Origin: Thermoplasmata archaeon
Lineage (GTDB): Archaea > Thermoplasmatota > B47-G6 > B47-G6B > 47-G6
Assembly (NCBI GenBank): GCA_003663565.1
Contig: QMTT01000055.1
Location: 1-6,482, forward strand
Length of the DNA: 6,482 nucleotides
Direction of reading: 5' to 3'
This document shows, piece by piece, positions 1-5,996 of this stretch. Position 1 is the stretch's first letter; each line of letters opens with the position of its first letter. The position numbers were made by a program, and so were the translations under genes. A model generated the notes under the pieces. That model searched no databases and had not been told where the DNA came from. It saw only the letters and a list, made by a program, of their open reading frames with translations.

Positions 1-138
1 CTTAAAACACAAAACCCTACCACGATCAAGAAAACCAAGAACAAGATCAACCCTACCAGGATCACCAGGCAAAAGAACAAAACCAGGCAAATCACCAACA
101 CCCAAACCAACATGATACATCTTCTTAGAACCACTCAT
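1..138 (-). CDS. Nucleoside phosphorylase (uridine/purine type), N-terminal part, cut by window edge
   Basis: Reading leftwards from ATG at 138-136, 46 codons stay open to the window edge. The product contains MYHVGLGVGDLP and then VLLPGDPGRVDLV. The LPGDPxRV signature is the phosphate-binding N-terminal motif of the PNP/uridine phosphorylase family, cytosolic enzymes that split nucleosides with phosphate into base and ribose-1-phosphate. The substrate cannot be told from this fragment; full-length members are about 240-290 residues, so most of the gene is missing. The start is supported by GAGGC seven bases upstream (150-146), the same arrangement as the gene at 1267. A second ATG at codon 7 (120-118) is possible. 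The gene begins 31 bases after the end of the PflX-like gene on the same strand and may be co-transcribed. Codon use is odd: all 46 codons end in T or G, none in A or C, unlike the rest of the window. Confidence 0.82.
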   Translation of the reverse strand, partial: MSGSKKMYHVGLGVGDLPGFVLLPGDPGRVDLVLGFLDRGRVLCFK

Positions 139-169
139 GCACCTCGCCTCTCCATTATTATGTTATTAA

Positions 170-1267
170 TTAGAAGATCACATTCTCTAAACGGCTTTCC
201 CTAACGATTTCGTATACTCTTTTTATTTCCTCGTTAGAGAGCCTTCTTTTTAGTTCATTGAACTCTGAACTCATGACCTTATATTCTGGCCTATATTGAA
301 ACATAATGTTTACTCTTACGTCCTTTCCCAGATCCTCTTTAATATATCTAAGTATCGGTCTCAAACAACACTCTAAGTGCCCAGGCAATACTAGAACCCT
401 TATCAAGATCTCACTGTACTCCTTCGCAATCTTTAAATTCCTTCTAATTATGTCCACATAATTCGGTGGTGCCCTGGAAATCTTCATAGCGCACATGTCG
501 TTTCCATACTTGAAATCTATTTTTACTATGTCAACAAGACCCTTAAGGAGCTCTGCAGTGATATCAGAGTATATACCATTGCTATTCCAAAAGACAGGTA
601 TTGGTGACCTTACATACTTGAGGACGGATATCCAATAGTGTGTCCATACAGTTGGTTCTCCACCCACGAGGTTCACATTTCTCACATCGTAACTCCAAGC
701 GTCATCTATAATTTTCGCCACATCTTGTGGAGACTTAATGTCTCCTCTCTCAAACCATTGTGCTATGGACCAATTCTGACAGTGTACACACTCAAGGTTA
801 CATCCAAGTGTAAATATCGTGAACGATGGGGTTATTTCTGGCTCTTCCCCAAGATGAACAAAAGCAGAAGATATCTCCATGTGTTCCCCAGCGCGGCAGA
901 ATCCATACCTTCCAATCTTCCTATTGACCTTGCACCTTCTTTCACAGAACTCACAGGATTCAAGTACTGTCCATGCTATTTTCTCCTTTAGTGTCAAGAG
1001 ATTTCTCTCCTTTACATCGTTTTCTGAAAGCTTCTCTTCACTCTCATGAATTGTCTCGAAGAACTCCTTAACATAGGATCTATGAAGCCTCATGAGATCC
1101 TCTAATGAAGCATCTTCATCATAATCAACCTCGAACCTCTTGGCTAACTGAAAATATGGTAACTTTTTACCCTCCAATATTGCAAGATACCTTGGATAGT
1201 TCTTTCGAACACCAGGATCCTGTAATGCCCTTAAGGAGTCTGGACGTAATATGTACCAGTCTCTCAT
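170..1267 (-). CDS. PflX-like radical SAM iron-sulfur protein (COG1313 type)
   Basis: A 365-residue radical SAM protein. The cluster motif is C156-x3-C160-x2-C163 (GCNLECVHCQNW), with GGEPT at 202-206 as the SAM-binding glycine motif. Ahead of it is a second cysteine set, C105-x2-C108-x3-C112 plus C124 (in RYGFC), typical of the PflX group and likely to bind another metal or Fe-S centre. The N-terminal 100 residues are charged and helical-looking. The family is annotated as pyruvate formate-lyase activating enzyme-like, but its true substrate is not established, and no glycyl radical enzyme is visible nearby. The later segments DFKYGND (251-257) and LVLPGH (292-297) also fit the group. The ATG at 1267 is supported by GAGGC (1279-1275) seven bases upstream. 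It is transcribed divergently from the B12-type radical SAM gene. Family membership is confident; function is not. Confidence 0.85.
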   Translation of the reverse strand: MRDWYILRPDSLRALQDPGVRKNYPRYLAILEGKKLPYFQLAKRFEVDYDEDASLEDLMRLHRSYVKEFFETIHESEEKLSENDVKERNLLTLKEKIAWTVLESCEFCERRCKVNRKIGRYGFCRAGEHMEISSAFVHLGEEPEITPSFTIFTLGCNLECVHCQNWSIAQWFERGDIKSPQDVAKIIDDAWSYDVRNVNLVGGEPTVWTHYWISVLKYVRSPIPVFWNSNGIYSDITAELLKGLVDIVKIDFKYGNDMCAMKISRAPPNYVDIIRRNLKIAKEYSEILIRVLVLPGHLECCLRPILRYIKEDLGKDVRVNIMFQYRPEYKVMSSEFNELKRRLSNEEIKRVYEIVRESRLENVIF

Positions 1268-1405
1268 TTAATACGCCTCAGGAATGCTCCTAACGTGCTT
1301 TAGGAAGACATATGAAGGCTCTAACGACATACTTCTGATTATTAGCAAGTGTTGTTGAATAATGTTCAAAAAATAACGGAAACACACAACTATTAAGCTG
1401 TTACT

Positions 1406-1416
1406 CCTTAAATAAG
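1406..1416 (-). promoter_or_regulatory. Possible TATA box for the PflX-like gene
   Basis: On the minus strand this reads CTTATTTAAGG, close to an archaeal TATA element. A start site about 26 bases downstream (near 1382) would leave a leader of roughly 115 bases, which is long for an archaeon, so a nearer promoter is possible. The element overlaps an inverted repeat CTTAAA-N6-TTTAAG at 1407-1424. Confidence 0.3.
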
Positions 1417-1450
1417 ATTTTAAGAGGACATCTAACAACTAAAACATTAA

Positions 1451-1476
1451 ATACCTAAATATGATTATTTAAGTAT
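1451..1476. repeat. Imperfect inverted repeat overlapping a plus-strand TATA candidate
   Basis: ATACCTAAAT (1451-1460) and ATTTAAGTAT (1467-1476) match as inverted arms at 9 of 10 positions with a 6-base spacer. The right arm overlaps ATTATTTAAG (1464-1473), a TATA candidate for the plus-strand gene. A dyad in this place could bind a dimeric regulator, but AT-rich DNA also gives such arms by chance. Confidence 0.35.
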
Positions 1477-1479
1477 CAT

Positions 1480-1493
1480 GACTATCGTTAGTC
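1480..1493. repeat. Short perfect inverted repeat, possible operator
   Basis: GACTA (1480-1484), spacer TCGT, TAGTC (1489-1493) is a perfect dyad, followed directly by the palindrome GATATATC (1494-1501). If transcription starts about 26 bases after the TATA candidate at 1464-1473, the dyad lies between TATA box and start site, a usual operator position for archaeal repressors. Only the symmetry is seen; regulation is inferred. Confidence 0.35.
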
Positions 1494-1541
1494 GATATAT
1501 CAACAATAGTAAGTTCGAAGCCCCTTAACGTGCTGTCCTTT

Positions 1542-1548
1542 GGGGGAG
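1542..1548 (+). promoter_or_regulatory. Ribosome binding site deciding the ATG at 1554
   Basis: GGGGGAG, followed by ATCTC, lies five bases before ATG 1554. It falls inside the reading frame if the GTG at 1530 were used, and nothing comparable precedes that GTG, so the shorter product is favoured. Confidence 0.6.
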
Positions 1549-1553
1549 ATCTC

Positions 1554-3170
1554 ATGGGATTTGATGTTGTCTTAACAACTGATAGAACCATGATCTCAGA
1601 TCATAGGGGAAAGGAGTTTCTTGGTTTTGGAACCACGGGTCCCCCTATATTGTTCCCTGAAAAATTCTGGTTATGGCTTTTTGCACCTAAAGTGAAAGTT
1701 GACAACCTAGGAAGACCTATTGTAGCACCCTATGGGTTCAGGAAGATAGAGGCTGAACTCATAAACAATGGATTTAATGCTGGCATTGTTGATCCTGATC
1801 ACCTTTCAAAGCACAAGGACTCTGCAAAGGTTGTACTCTTATCACATCACGATTACTTCGGTTTCGGCCCTCCATCAAGCACATTTGCATCTCTTTTTAA
1901 AACAGAGACTGTGAACGCAAGGTCTTTCAAGAGACTTATGAACTCACCGATTATGAAATACTGGAGGCAGAAGGGTGTTAGGTTCATCGCTGGTGGCCCT
2001 GCTGTCTGGCACTTTAAGATTAGGCAAAAGGAAAGAAATCTTTGGAAAATAAACACATTAGTTTTTGGAGAGGGAGAAAACATCATATGTCCACTCATAA
2101 AGAGAGCACTTAATGGAGATTCACTGCCAAGAGAAGTATACACCGGGCCACTGACTGCTGAAGAAGTTGAGGATTTACCTCCCGGATACGAAATCATAGA
2201 CAATCCAAAAGATCTCGAAAATGTTGAAGCAGACGTCGTATGGGTAAAACATGTGCCTTCTCTTGACGAAATACCAGAAATAATATATCCATCCGTTAAC
2301 GGTCTTGTTGAGATAATGAGAGGTTGCCCAAGAGGCTGTAAATTCTGCTCTGTCACACTTAGACCGCTAAGATTTTATCCTTTTGACAAGATCGAAAAAG
2401 AAATACTTGTGAACGTAAGGGCAGGAGTGAAAAACGGTGTGATTCACTCAGAGGATGTCCTCTTGTATGGAGCAAATGGGGTCATACCTAACCCAGAAAA
2501 AGTCCTGAAAGTTAACGCACTATTTAAGAAGTACTATAAAAAGGTAGCCTGGGCGCATGCATCCATTGCAGCCATAGTTAAAGGAGAAAGAGATGCTAAA
2601 CTGATGACTAGAGTCTCTGAGATATTACTTGATGATCATCAAGAATTCTGGGGAGCCGAGATTGGAATAGAAACTGGAAGCCCAAGACTTGCAGAAAAGA
2701 TCATGCCAGCAAAGGCTGCACCCTTTGACGTGAAGAAATGGCCAGAGCTTGTAGTCGAGGCAGCTGGTATAATGGAAAACGTTGGATTAGTACCAGCGAT
2801 GACGATAATAGCAGGACTTCCTGGAGAGACTGAAGAAGACGTGATATACACACTCGACTTAATAGACGAACTCTGGGACTTCAACGGACTCATAATGCCT
2901 ATGTTCTTCGTCCCCATGGGAATGCTTGAGAAAGAGAGATGGTTTGAGGCGTATCAAATGTCAGATCTTCATATGGAGCTCCTTAAGAGATGCCTGACTA
3001 AAGGCATCAGGTTCGCTAAGAAAATCATCCCAATGTACATGAGAGACAAGTGGTGGCATCCACTTATTGCACCGTTCCTGCTATTGTTCGTTGAGAAGAT
3101 AGAGGTACTTGCAAAGAAACATAATTACATGAGTTATCCAGGAAACAGGACACATTCAAAGGGATCCTAG
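1554..3170 (+). CDS. B12-binding-type radical SAM protein, substrate unknown
   Basis: A 538-residue class B radical SAM protein. Residues about 60-180 look like a cobalamin-binding Rossmann domain (RKIEAELINNGF, VDPDHL, FIAGGPAVW, then VFGEGE at 170-175), without the DxHxxG motif, so cobalamin would bind base-off without a protein histidine. The radical SAM cluster motif is C258-x3-C262-x2-C265 (CPRGCKFC), followed by GIETGSPRL (371-379) and IAGLPGETEED (419-429). Relatives methylate or rearrange unactivated carbons; the archaeal GDGT ring synthases GrsA/GrsB share this architecture, so a lipid substrate is possible but unproven. The C-terminal region near 490-518 is rich in tryptophan and aliphatic residues. 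An in-frame GTG lies at 1530, but ATG at 1554 is preferred: GGGGGAG (1542-1548) is placed as a binding site just before it. The gene stands alone, converging on the lipoyl operon. Confidence 0.85.
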   Translation: MGFDVVLTTDRTMISDHRGKEFLGFGTTGPPILFPEKFWLWLFAPKVKVDNLGRPIVAPYGFRKIEAELINNGFNAGIVDPDHLSKHKDSAKVVLLSHHDYFGFGPPSSTFASLFKTETVNARSFKRLMNSPIMKYWRQKGVRFIAGGPAVWHFKIRQKERNLWKINTLVFGEGENIICPLIKRALNGDSLPREVYTGPLTAEEVEDLPPGYEIIDNPKDLENVEADVVWVKHVPSLDEIPEIIYPSVNGLVEIMRGCPRGCKFCSVTLRPLRFYPFDKIEKEILVNVRAGVKNGVIHSEDVLLYGANGVIPNPEKVLKVNALFKKYYKKVAWAHASIAAIVKGERDAKLMTRVSEILLDDHQEFWGAEIGIETGSPRLAEKIMPAKAAPFDVKKWPELVVEAAGIMENVGLVPAMTIIAGLPGETEEDVIYTLDLIDELWDFNGLIMPMFFVPMGMLEKERWFEAYQMSDLHMELLKRCLTKGIRFAKKIIPMYMRDKWWHPLIAPFLLLFVEKIEVLAKKHNYMSYPGNRTHSKGS

Positions 3171-3204
3171 TCAATGGGCCTAAAGTATATTGAATACACA
3201 TTTT
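3171..3204 (+). terminator. Convergent gap with a short T run
   Basis: Only 34 bases separate the stop of the B12-type radical SAM gene from the stop of lipS2 on the opposite strand. A run of five T (3201-3205) could end the plus-strand transcript in the archaeal manner. No stem-loop is evident, and no equivalent T run serves the minus strand within the gap, so opposing transcripts may overlap. Confidence 0.3.
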
Positions 3205-4056
3205 TCATCTGAAAACACAGCAAGTTTCCCTTTTAATAATGCACATTCCTAGATCTTTTATCGTCTTAATAATCTCCTTGTGAGGTAGTACTATCCTCTC
3301 AAATCCAAGCTCCACAGCAAGTTTCTCATACTGGTTACCCCTCGGCCTCATACATCCAAGAGAAAGCTCTTTGTTCGTGAGAACATTCCTAGCATATGTA
3401 AATACTTTTTTAACGGCTGTGTCATCTAGTTTCACGTTTTCCATAGGAGTCCCTTTTGTTGGTATGAGGACATTTAGAACAAGGACGTCAAACTTTCGAT
3501 CCTTCAGAGTATTTATTGCCTCATACTCCCAAGATACTCTTCCCCAATTAATTCCAACAGTTAAGTGGGGAGCATATCTTACTCCATGATCTTCCAACAG
3601 GTCTAGCATACGTAAATAATCCATACGTGTCTTATTCTGGATACCATAGACGTTACGAATGACATCATCACTGAACACAAAGTCCAAAGAAACCACATCT
3701 ACGTCCGAAGATGCTATTTTCTCAACATCTTCTTCTGTTATGATGCCCACATGAACATTTATCTTTATGTCATACTTCTCCTTGATCCTTCGTACCTCTT
3801 CCCATTTTATAGGAACCTTTAGATCCTTATTTAGTCCTCCGGATATTAATACGCCGTTTATTCTCTGGTGACTTACTAGATACTCAATGAGGGCTTCTAG
3901 CCCTCCGAATCTTGCTGGATTTATCATGTGAGCAAGATAATGCCTAGAGCAATGAGCACAGTTTAAGGCACACGCACATCCTGTAACTGATATTGGAGGA
4001 AATTTTGGGAGAGGTTTATAGATTTTTACCTCCTTTAAACGCTTGCTTGATAGCAT
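3205..4056 (-). CDS. lipS2: Lipoyl synthase subunit LipS2 (radical SAM)
   Basis: A 283-residue radical SAM protein with C29-x3-C33-x2-C36 (CALNCAHC) and GG at 73-74. Further cysteines at C235 (LGCMRPRG), C272 and the C-terminal pair C279-C280 are candidates for a second Fe-S cluster. LipS1 and LipS2 of Thermococcus kodakarensis together form the lipoyl cofactor, each carries two [4Fe-4S] clusters, and LipS2 is reported to place the first sulfur at C8 of the octanoyl chain. Such genes are often mis-annotated as biotin synthase. It is the last gene of the operon and overlaps lplB by 41 bases; GGAGG nine bases before the ATG supports the start. C27, two residues before the radical SAM motif, is an extra cysteine. 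Membership of the LipS pair is well supported by context. Which protein is LipS1 and which LipS2 is inferred from gene order and cysteine pattern, with moderate certainty. Confidence 0.78.
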   Translation of the reverse strand: MLSSKRLKEVKIYKPLPKFPPISVTGCACALNCAHCSRHYLAHMINPARFGGLEALIEYLVSHQRINGVLISGGLNKDLKVPIKWEEVRRIKEKYDIKINVHVGIITEEDVEKIASSDVDVVSLDFVFSDDVIRNVYGIQNKTRMDYLRMLDLLEDHGVRYAPHLTVGINWGRVSWEYEAINTLKDRKFDVLVLNVLIPTKGTPMENVKLDDTAVKKVFTYARNVLTNKELSLGCMRPRGNQYEKLAVELGFERIVLPHKEIIKTIKDLGMCIIKRETCCVFR

Positions 4057-4312
4057 TTTTTAAGTCCTCCTTTGTGATTCCTGTAAATATAACGTCATAT
4101 CCCTCCACGATATTCAATGCCTCTTCCAGGGTCTTCCCTTTAAGATCATCCTCCAGCGAGTCCACAGCAGACTCTGGAAAAGCAAAGAAATCTCCAATGA
4201 TCTTTATATCCTCTATGACATTATCATCCTTCTTCCTAAGAACTACCCTGAGATACTTGCTAGCCTTAATTTCACCTACGGAATATCCATTCACTTCTTT
4301 TATATTTTTCAT
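4016..4312 (-). CDS. lplB: Lipoate--protein ligase small subunit LplB
   Basis: A 98-residue protein matching the small accessory subunit, equivalent to the C-terminal domain of one-chain bacterial lipoate ligases. The signature GDFFAFPE (40-47) followed by SAVDSLEDDLKGKTLEEA is characteristic. In Thermoplasma acidophilum the large LplA subunit is inactive alone and needs LplB to activate the acyl acid to acyl-AMP. It is cytosolic, with no signal peptide or membrane segment. The ATG at 4312 lies inside the end of lplA (41-base overlap), with GAGGT (4325-4321) eight bases upstream, and its own end overlaps lipS2 by another 41 bases. This packing implies coupled translation and balanced subunit production. 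Confidence 0.9.
   Translation of the reverse strand: MKNIKEVNGYSVGEIKASKYLRVVLRKKDDNVIEDIKIIGDFFAFPESAVDSLEDDLKGKTLEEALNIVEGYDVIFTGITKEDLKNAIKQAFKGGKNL
4066..4070 (-). promoter_or_regulatory. Ribosome binding site of lipS2, within lplB
   Basis: On the minus strand AAAGGAGGA ends nine bases before the lipS2 ATG (4056), the strongest such site in the operon. A second close match, AAAGGAGGT (4036-4028), lies just inside lipS2 but has no ATG, GTG or TTG at a suitable distance, so the 4056 start stands. Confidence 0.6.
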
Positions 4313-5003
4313 TCGCTATAACCTCTGCCGATGAAAGTTCTTCCTCCTTATAGCTTGATATCTTGACATTACCCCAAAACTCTTCTGCAGATATTATGAA
4401 AGACGATATGATCTCTTCTCTCCTTGGAATATATCCCAAAACGTCCCTTATTGAAGTTACCCTTTCTGAGACCTTAATAATGCCCTTCTCTTTAGACTTA
4501 AGAGAGGGTATCCTAAGCACACGATCCATGAGATCTCGATCAATGTCTATTAACACAGTACCATGCTGTAAAACTCTATTCTCTTTTCTCGCCTGAGCAT
4601 TTCCCGATATTTTCTTCCCGTTGACTATTATGTCATTTATACCTTCTCTTTTTGCATTTATCCCAAGGTTTTTAAGCGCTTTTATGATAAAATCCAATAT
4701 TAAATCAAAACTCTCCTCTGGCCATCTCCCAAGGGTCTCGCGATCGCCAGTCACAGAGTATGTGATTTCGTACATGTGTAAAACACTTCCCCCGCCAGAG
4801 ATCCTCCTCGTATATAATATCCTAAGTTTTTCACATGCCTCAACATCAACAAACTCCCTAATGCTTTGAAAATATCCGACTGTCACTGCAGGAGGATACC
4901 ATCCATATAACCTAAGATTAAAGCCCTTACCTCTCATTAGGACTTCATCTAGTGCCATATTAATATACGGATCTCTTCTCTTGTCAACTATCACTCTTAA
5001 CAT
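4272..5003 (-). CDS. lplA: Lipoate--protein ligase large subunit LplA (BPL/LplA catalytic domain)
   Basis: A 243-residue catalytic subunit of the biotin/lipoate ligase fold. It carries the expected motifs in order: RRISGGGSVLH (66-76), the acyl-adenylate loop; NDIIVNGKKISGNAQ (123-137), where K131 before ISG is the likely catalytic lysine; and HGTVL (147-151). The C-terminus KYKRSEWIFRR is typical of archaeal forms that lack the fused accessory domain, here supplied by lplB just downstream. The enzyme activates lipoate or octanoate with ATP and transfers it to a lysine of a lipoyl-domain protein. Next to lipS1/lipS2 it probably corresponds to the sLpl(AB) ligase type, which can load octanoate for sulfur insertion on the protein. 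The start at 5003 overlaps the end of lipS1 by 20 bases, with GAGGC (5016-5012) eight bases upstream. Confidence 0.93.
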   Translation of the reverse strand: MLRVIVDKRRDPYINMALDEVLMRGKGFNLRLYGWYPPAVTVGYFQSIREFVDVEACEKLRILYTRRISGGGSVLHMYEITYSVTGDRETLGRWPEESFDLILDFIIKALKNLGINAKREGINDIIVNGKKISGNAQARKENRVLQHGTVLIDIDRDLMDRVLRIPSLKSKEKGIIKVSERVTSIRDVLGYIPRREEIISSFIISAEEFWGNVKISSYKEEELSSAEVIANEKYKRSEWIFRR

Positions 5004-5931
5004 ACTTAATCGCCTCTGAGAGGAGGCTCTTAGGGTCTCCTATAGGTCTTGGCAGATTATATGGTCTTGAAGGATTTTCATTATAGTAAGGTCTCGTACA
5101 CCAAGGGCATCCTTTCACCATAAACGTCTTGTTTCCTATAATTCTCCCTATGGTTCCCTCATCTAGTGGATAGCTTACAAGCCTTCCCTTTTCATCAAAG
5201 TTATCGTAATGGAACCTTATGCCATGTGTTATGAGCTCCAGAGCCACTTGTATAGCCCTATACCTTTCAATACTCGGAGGACTATAATTCTCTAATGGAG
5301 TTCCAGGAACAGGTGTAAAGGCCATAAGTGAAGGCACTACCCCTAAATCAGACATCTTTTCAAGAACTCTTATGAGGTCCTTATCAGTCTCACCTAGGCC
5401 AACTATGACGTGAGAAATAACATGCCCCTTGCCGAATACTTTTACTGCATATTTTAACATATCGAACGTGTTTTCCCATGTAATGGTTTCGTATTCTCTG
5501 TATTTCTTAAATAATTCCCTTGAAGCGACATCCAAGGATATCCCAATATAGTCTGCACCAGCTTCTTTAACAAGTTGAATCTCATAGTGATTCATTGGAT
5601 AAAATGATACTGAAACACTACTTAACCCAGAGAGGATCCTAGTATAACTTATCATTGCCCTATGGGCTTCTATATTATATGTCACTTGGAGGCATATCCT
5701 TTTGAAGCAATTCTTTTCCTTGAGAGCTTTGAGTATTGTATCAAAGTCAAACTCAGGCCATACTACTCTTGAAAGACGTGATTTTACACCAAAACCCTGA
5801 GCACAGTAGGCACATGACGCATTACAAGCATGTGGTGTCATCAAATAACCAGTATACATAGGAGCGTCTACTCTTATGTCGACAAGACCTAACTTGGCAG
5901 CAGTTCCTATAGAAACTCTTATTCTCTTCAT
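4984..5931 (-). CDS. lipS1: Lipoyl synthase subunit LipS1 (radical SAM)
   Basis: A 315-residue radical SAM protein with C36-x3-C40-x2-C43 (CNASCAYCAQ), biotin-synthase-like at first sight. It lacks the BioB pattern beyond the first motif and instead has CPWCTRPYYNENP at 275-287, whose C275 and C278, perhaps with C80 or C75, could bind a second Fe-S cluster. HVIVGLGETDKD (174-185) and TPVPGTPLEN (206-215) are further barrel motifs. In T. kodakarensis, LipS1 acts after LipS2 and is reported to insert sulfur at C6 of the 8-mercaptooctanoyl protein. It is the first gene of a tight operon with lplA, lplB and lipS2, the strongest evidence against a biotin role. The ATG at 5931 is preceded by GAGGGTG (5945-5939). 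A gap of 65 bases separates it from the upstream gene. The LipS1 versus LipS2 label is a moderate-confidence choice. Confidence 0.78.
   Translation of the reverse strand: MKRIRVSIGTAAKLGLVDIRVDAPMYTGYLMTPHACNASCAYCAQGFGVKSRLSRVVWPEFDFDTILKALKEKNCFKRICLQVTYNIEAHRAMISYTRILSGLSSVSVSFYPMNHYEIQLVKEAGADYIGISLDVASRELFKKYREYETITWENTFDMLKYAVKVFGKGHVISHVIVGLGETDKDLIRVLEKMSDLGVVPSLMAFTPVPGTPLENYSPPSIERYRAIQVALELITHGIRFHYDNFDEKGRLVSYPLDEGTIGRIIGNKTFMVKGCPWCTRPYYNENPSRPYNLPRPIGDPKSLLSEAIKYVKSDS
5009..5027 (-). promoter_or_regulatory. lplA ribosome binding site in a possible small hairpin
   Basis: In the minus-strand message GCCTC (5027-5023), loop CTCTCA, GAGGC (5016-5012) can form a 5-base-pair stem that hides the lplA binding site GAGGCGAT. 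It lies inside the last codons of lipS1, so ribosomes finishing lipS1 would open it. The pairing is visible; the coupling is inferred. Confidence 0.4.
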
Positions 5932-5996
5932 AACAGGGCACCCTCTTAGAAAGTTTATACAAGTGACAGAGCTCGTGGATAAAGCAATTTCTTTTG
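5932..5996 (-). promoter_or_regulatory. Possible promoter and leader of the lipoyl operon
   Basis: This 65-base gap lies before lipS1. On the minus strand it contains TTGCTTTATCC (about 5987-5977) and GTATAAACTT (5960-5951), both TATA-like, then GAGGGTG (5945-5939). The first would give a leader of about 25 bases that keeps the binding site; the second would start transcription almost at the ATG, leaving the site unused. Read-through from the upstream gene is also possible. Confidence 0.4.

Larger units (their letters stand above)
1268..1553. promoter_or_regulatory. Divergent intergenic promoter region
   Basis: These 286 bases separate two divergently transcribed radical SAM genes and show no convincing coding potential. 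The right-hand two thirds is AT-rich and contains TATA-like elements for both directions (1406-1416 for the minus gene; 1464-1473 or 1494-1500 for the plus gene). Three inverted repeats lie here, and a 9-base direct repeat, TAACGTGCT, occurs at 1291-1299 and 1526-1534, 20-24 bases from each start codon. No RNA gene was recognised. Promoter assignments are by eye only. Confidence 0.55.

Noticed and set aside
1..138. A/C-rich low-complexity or simple repeat tract
   Set aside because: The minus strand reads as a nucleoside phosphorylase N-terminus with LPGDPGRV, so the composition is explained by codon bias.
139..158. Six-codon frame ending in ATGA overlap with the phosphorylase start
   Set aside because: ATGGAGAGGCGAGGTGCATGA arises from the purine-rich binding site itself; nothing supports it being translated.
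638..991. 117-residue open frame on the plus strand
   Set aside because: It lies antisense to the PflX-like radical SAM core, which has clear catalytic motifs; the product resembles nothing.
1105..1293. 62-residue plus-strand frame crossing the PflX-like start
   Set aside because: It is mostly antisense to a supported gene, with no binding site or recognisable motif.
1530..1553. GTG start at 1530 for the B12-type radical SAM gene
   Set aside because: The extra eight residues add nothing family-like, no binding site precedes the GTG, and a good purine-rich site sits just before the ATG at 1554.
1853..2356. 167-residue open frame on the minus strand
   Set aside because: It is antisense to the B12-type radical SAM gene, is serine/threonine/proline-rich as expected of a shadow frame, and shows no domain motif.
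4984..5931. Biotin synthase (BioB) assignment for the radical SAM protein
   Set aside because: Only the first cysteine motif resembles BioB; the CPWCTRPYYNENP region and the lipoate ligase operon fit LipS1 instead.
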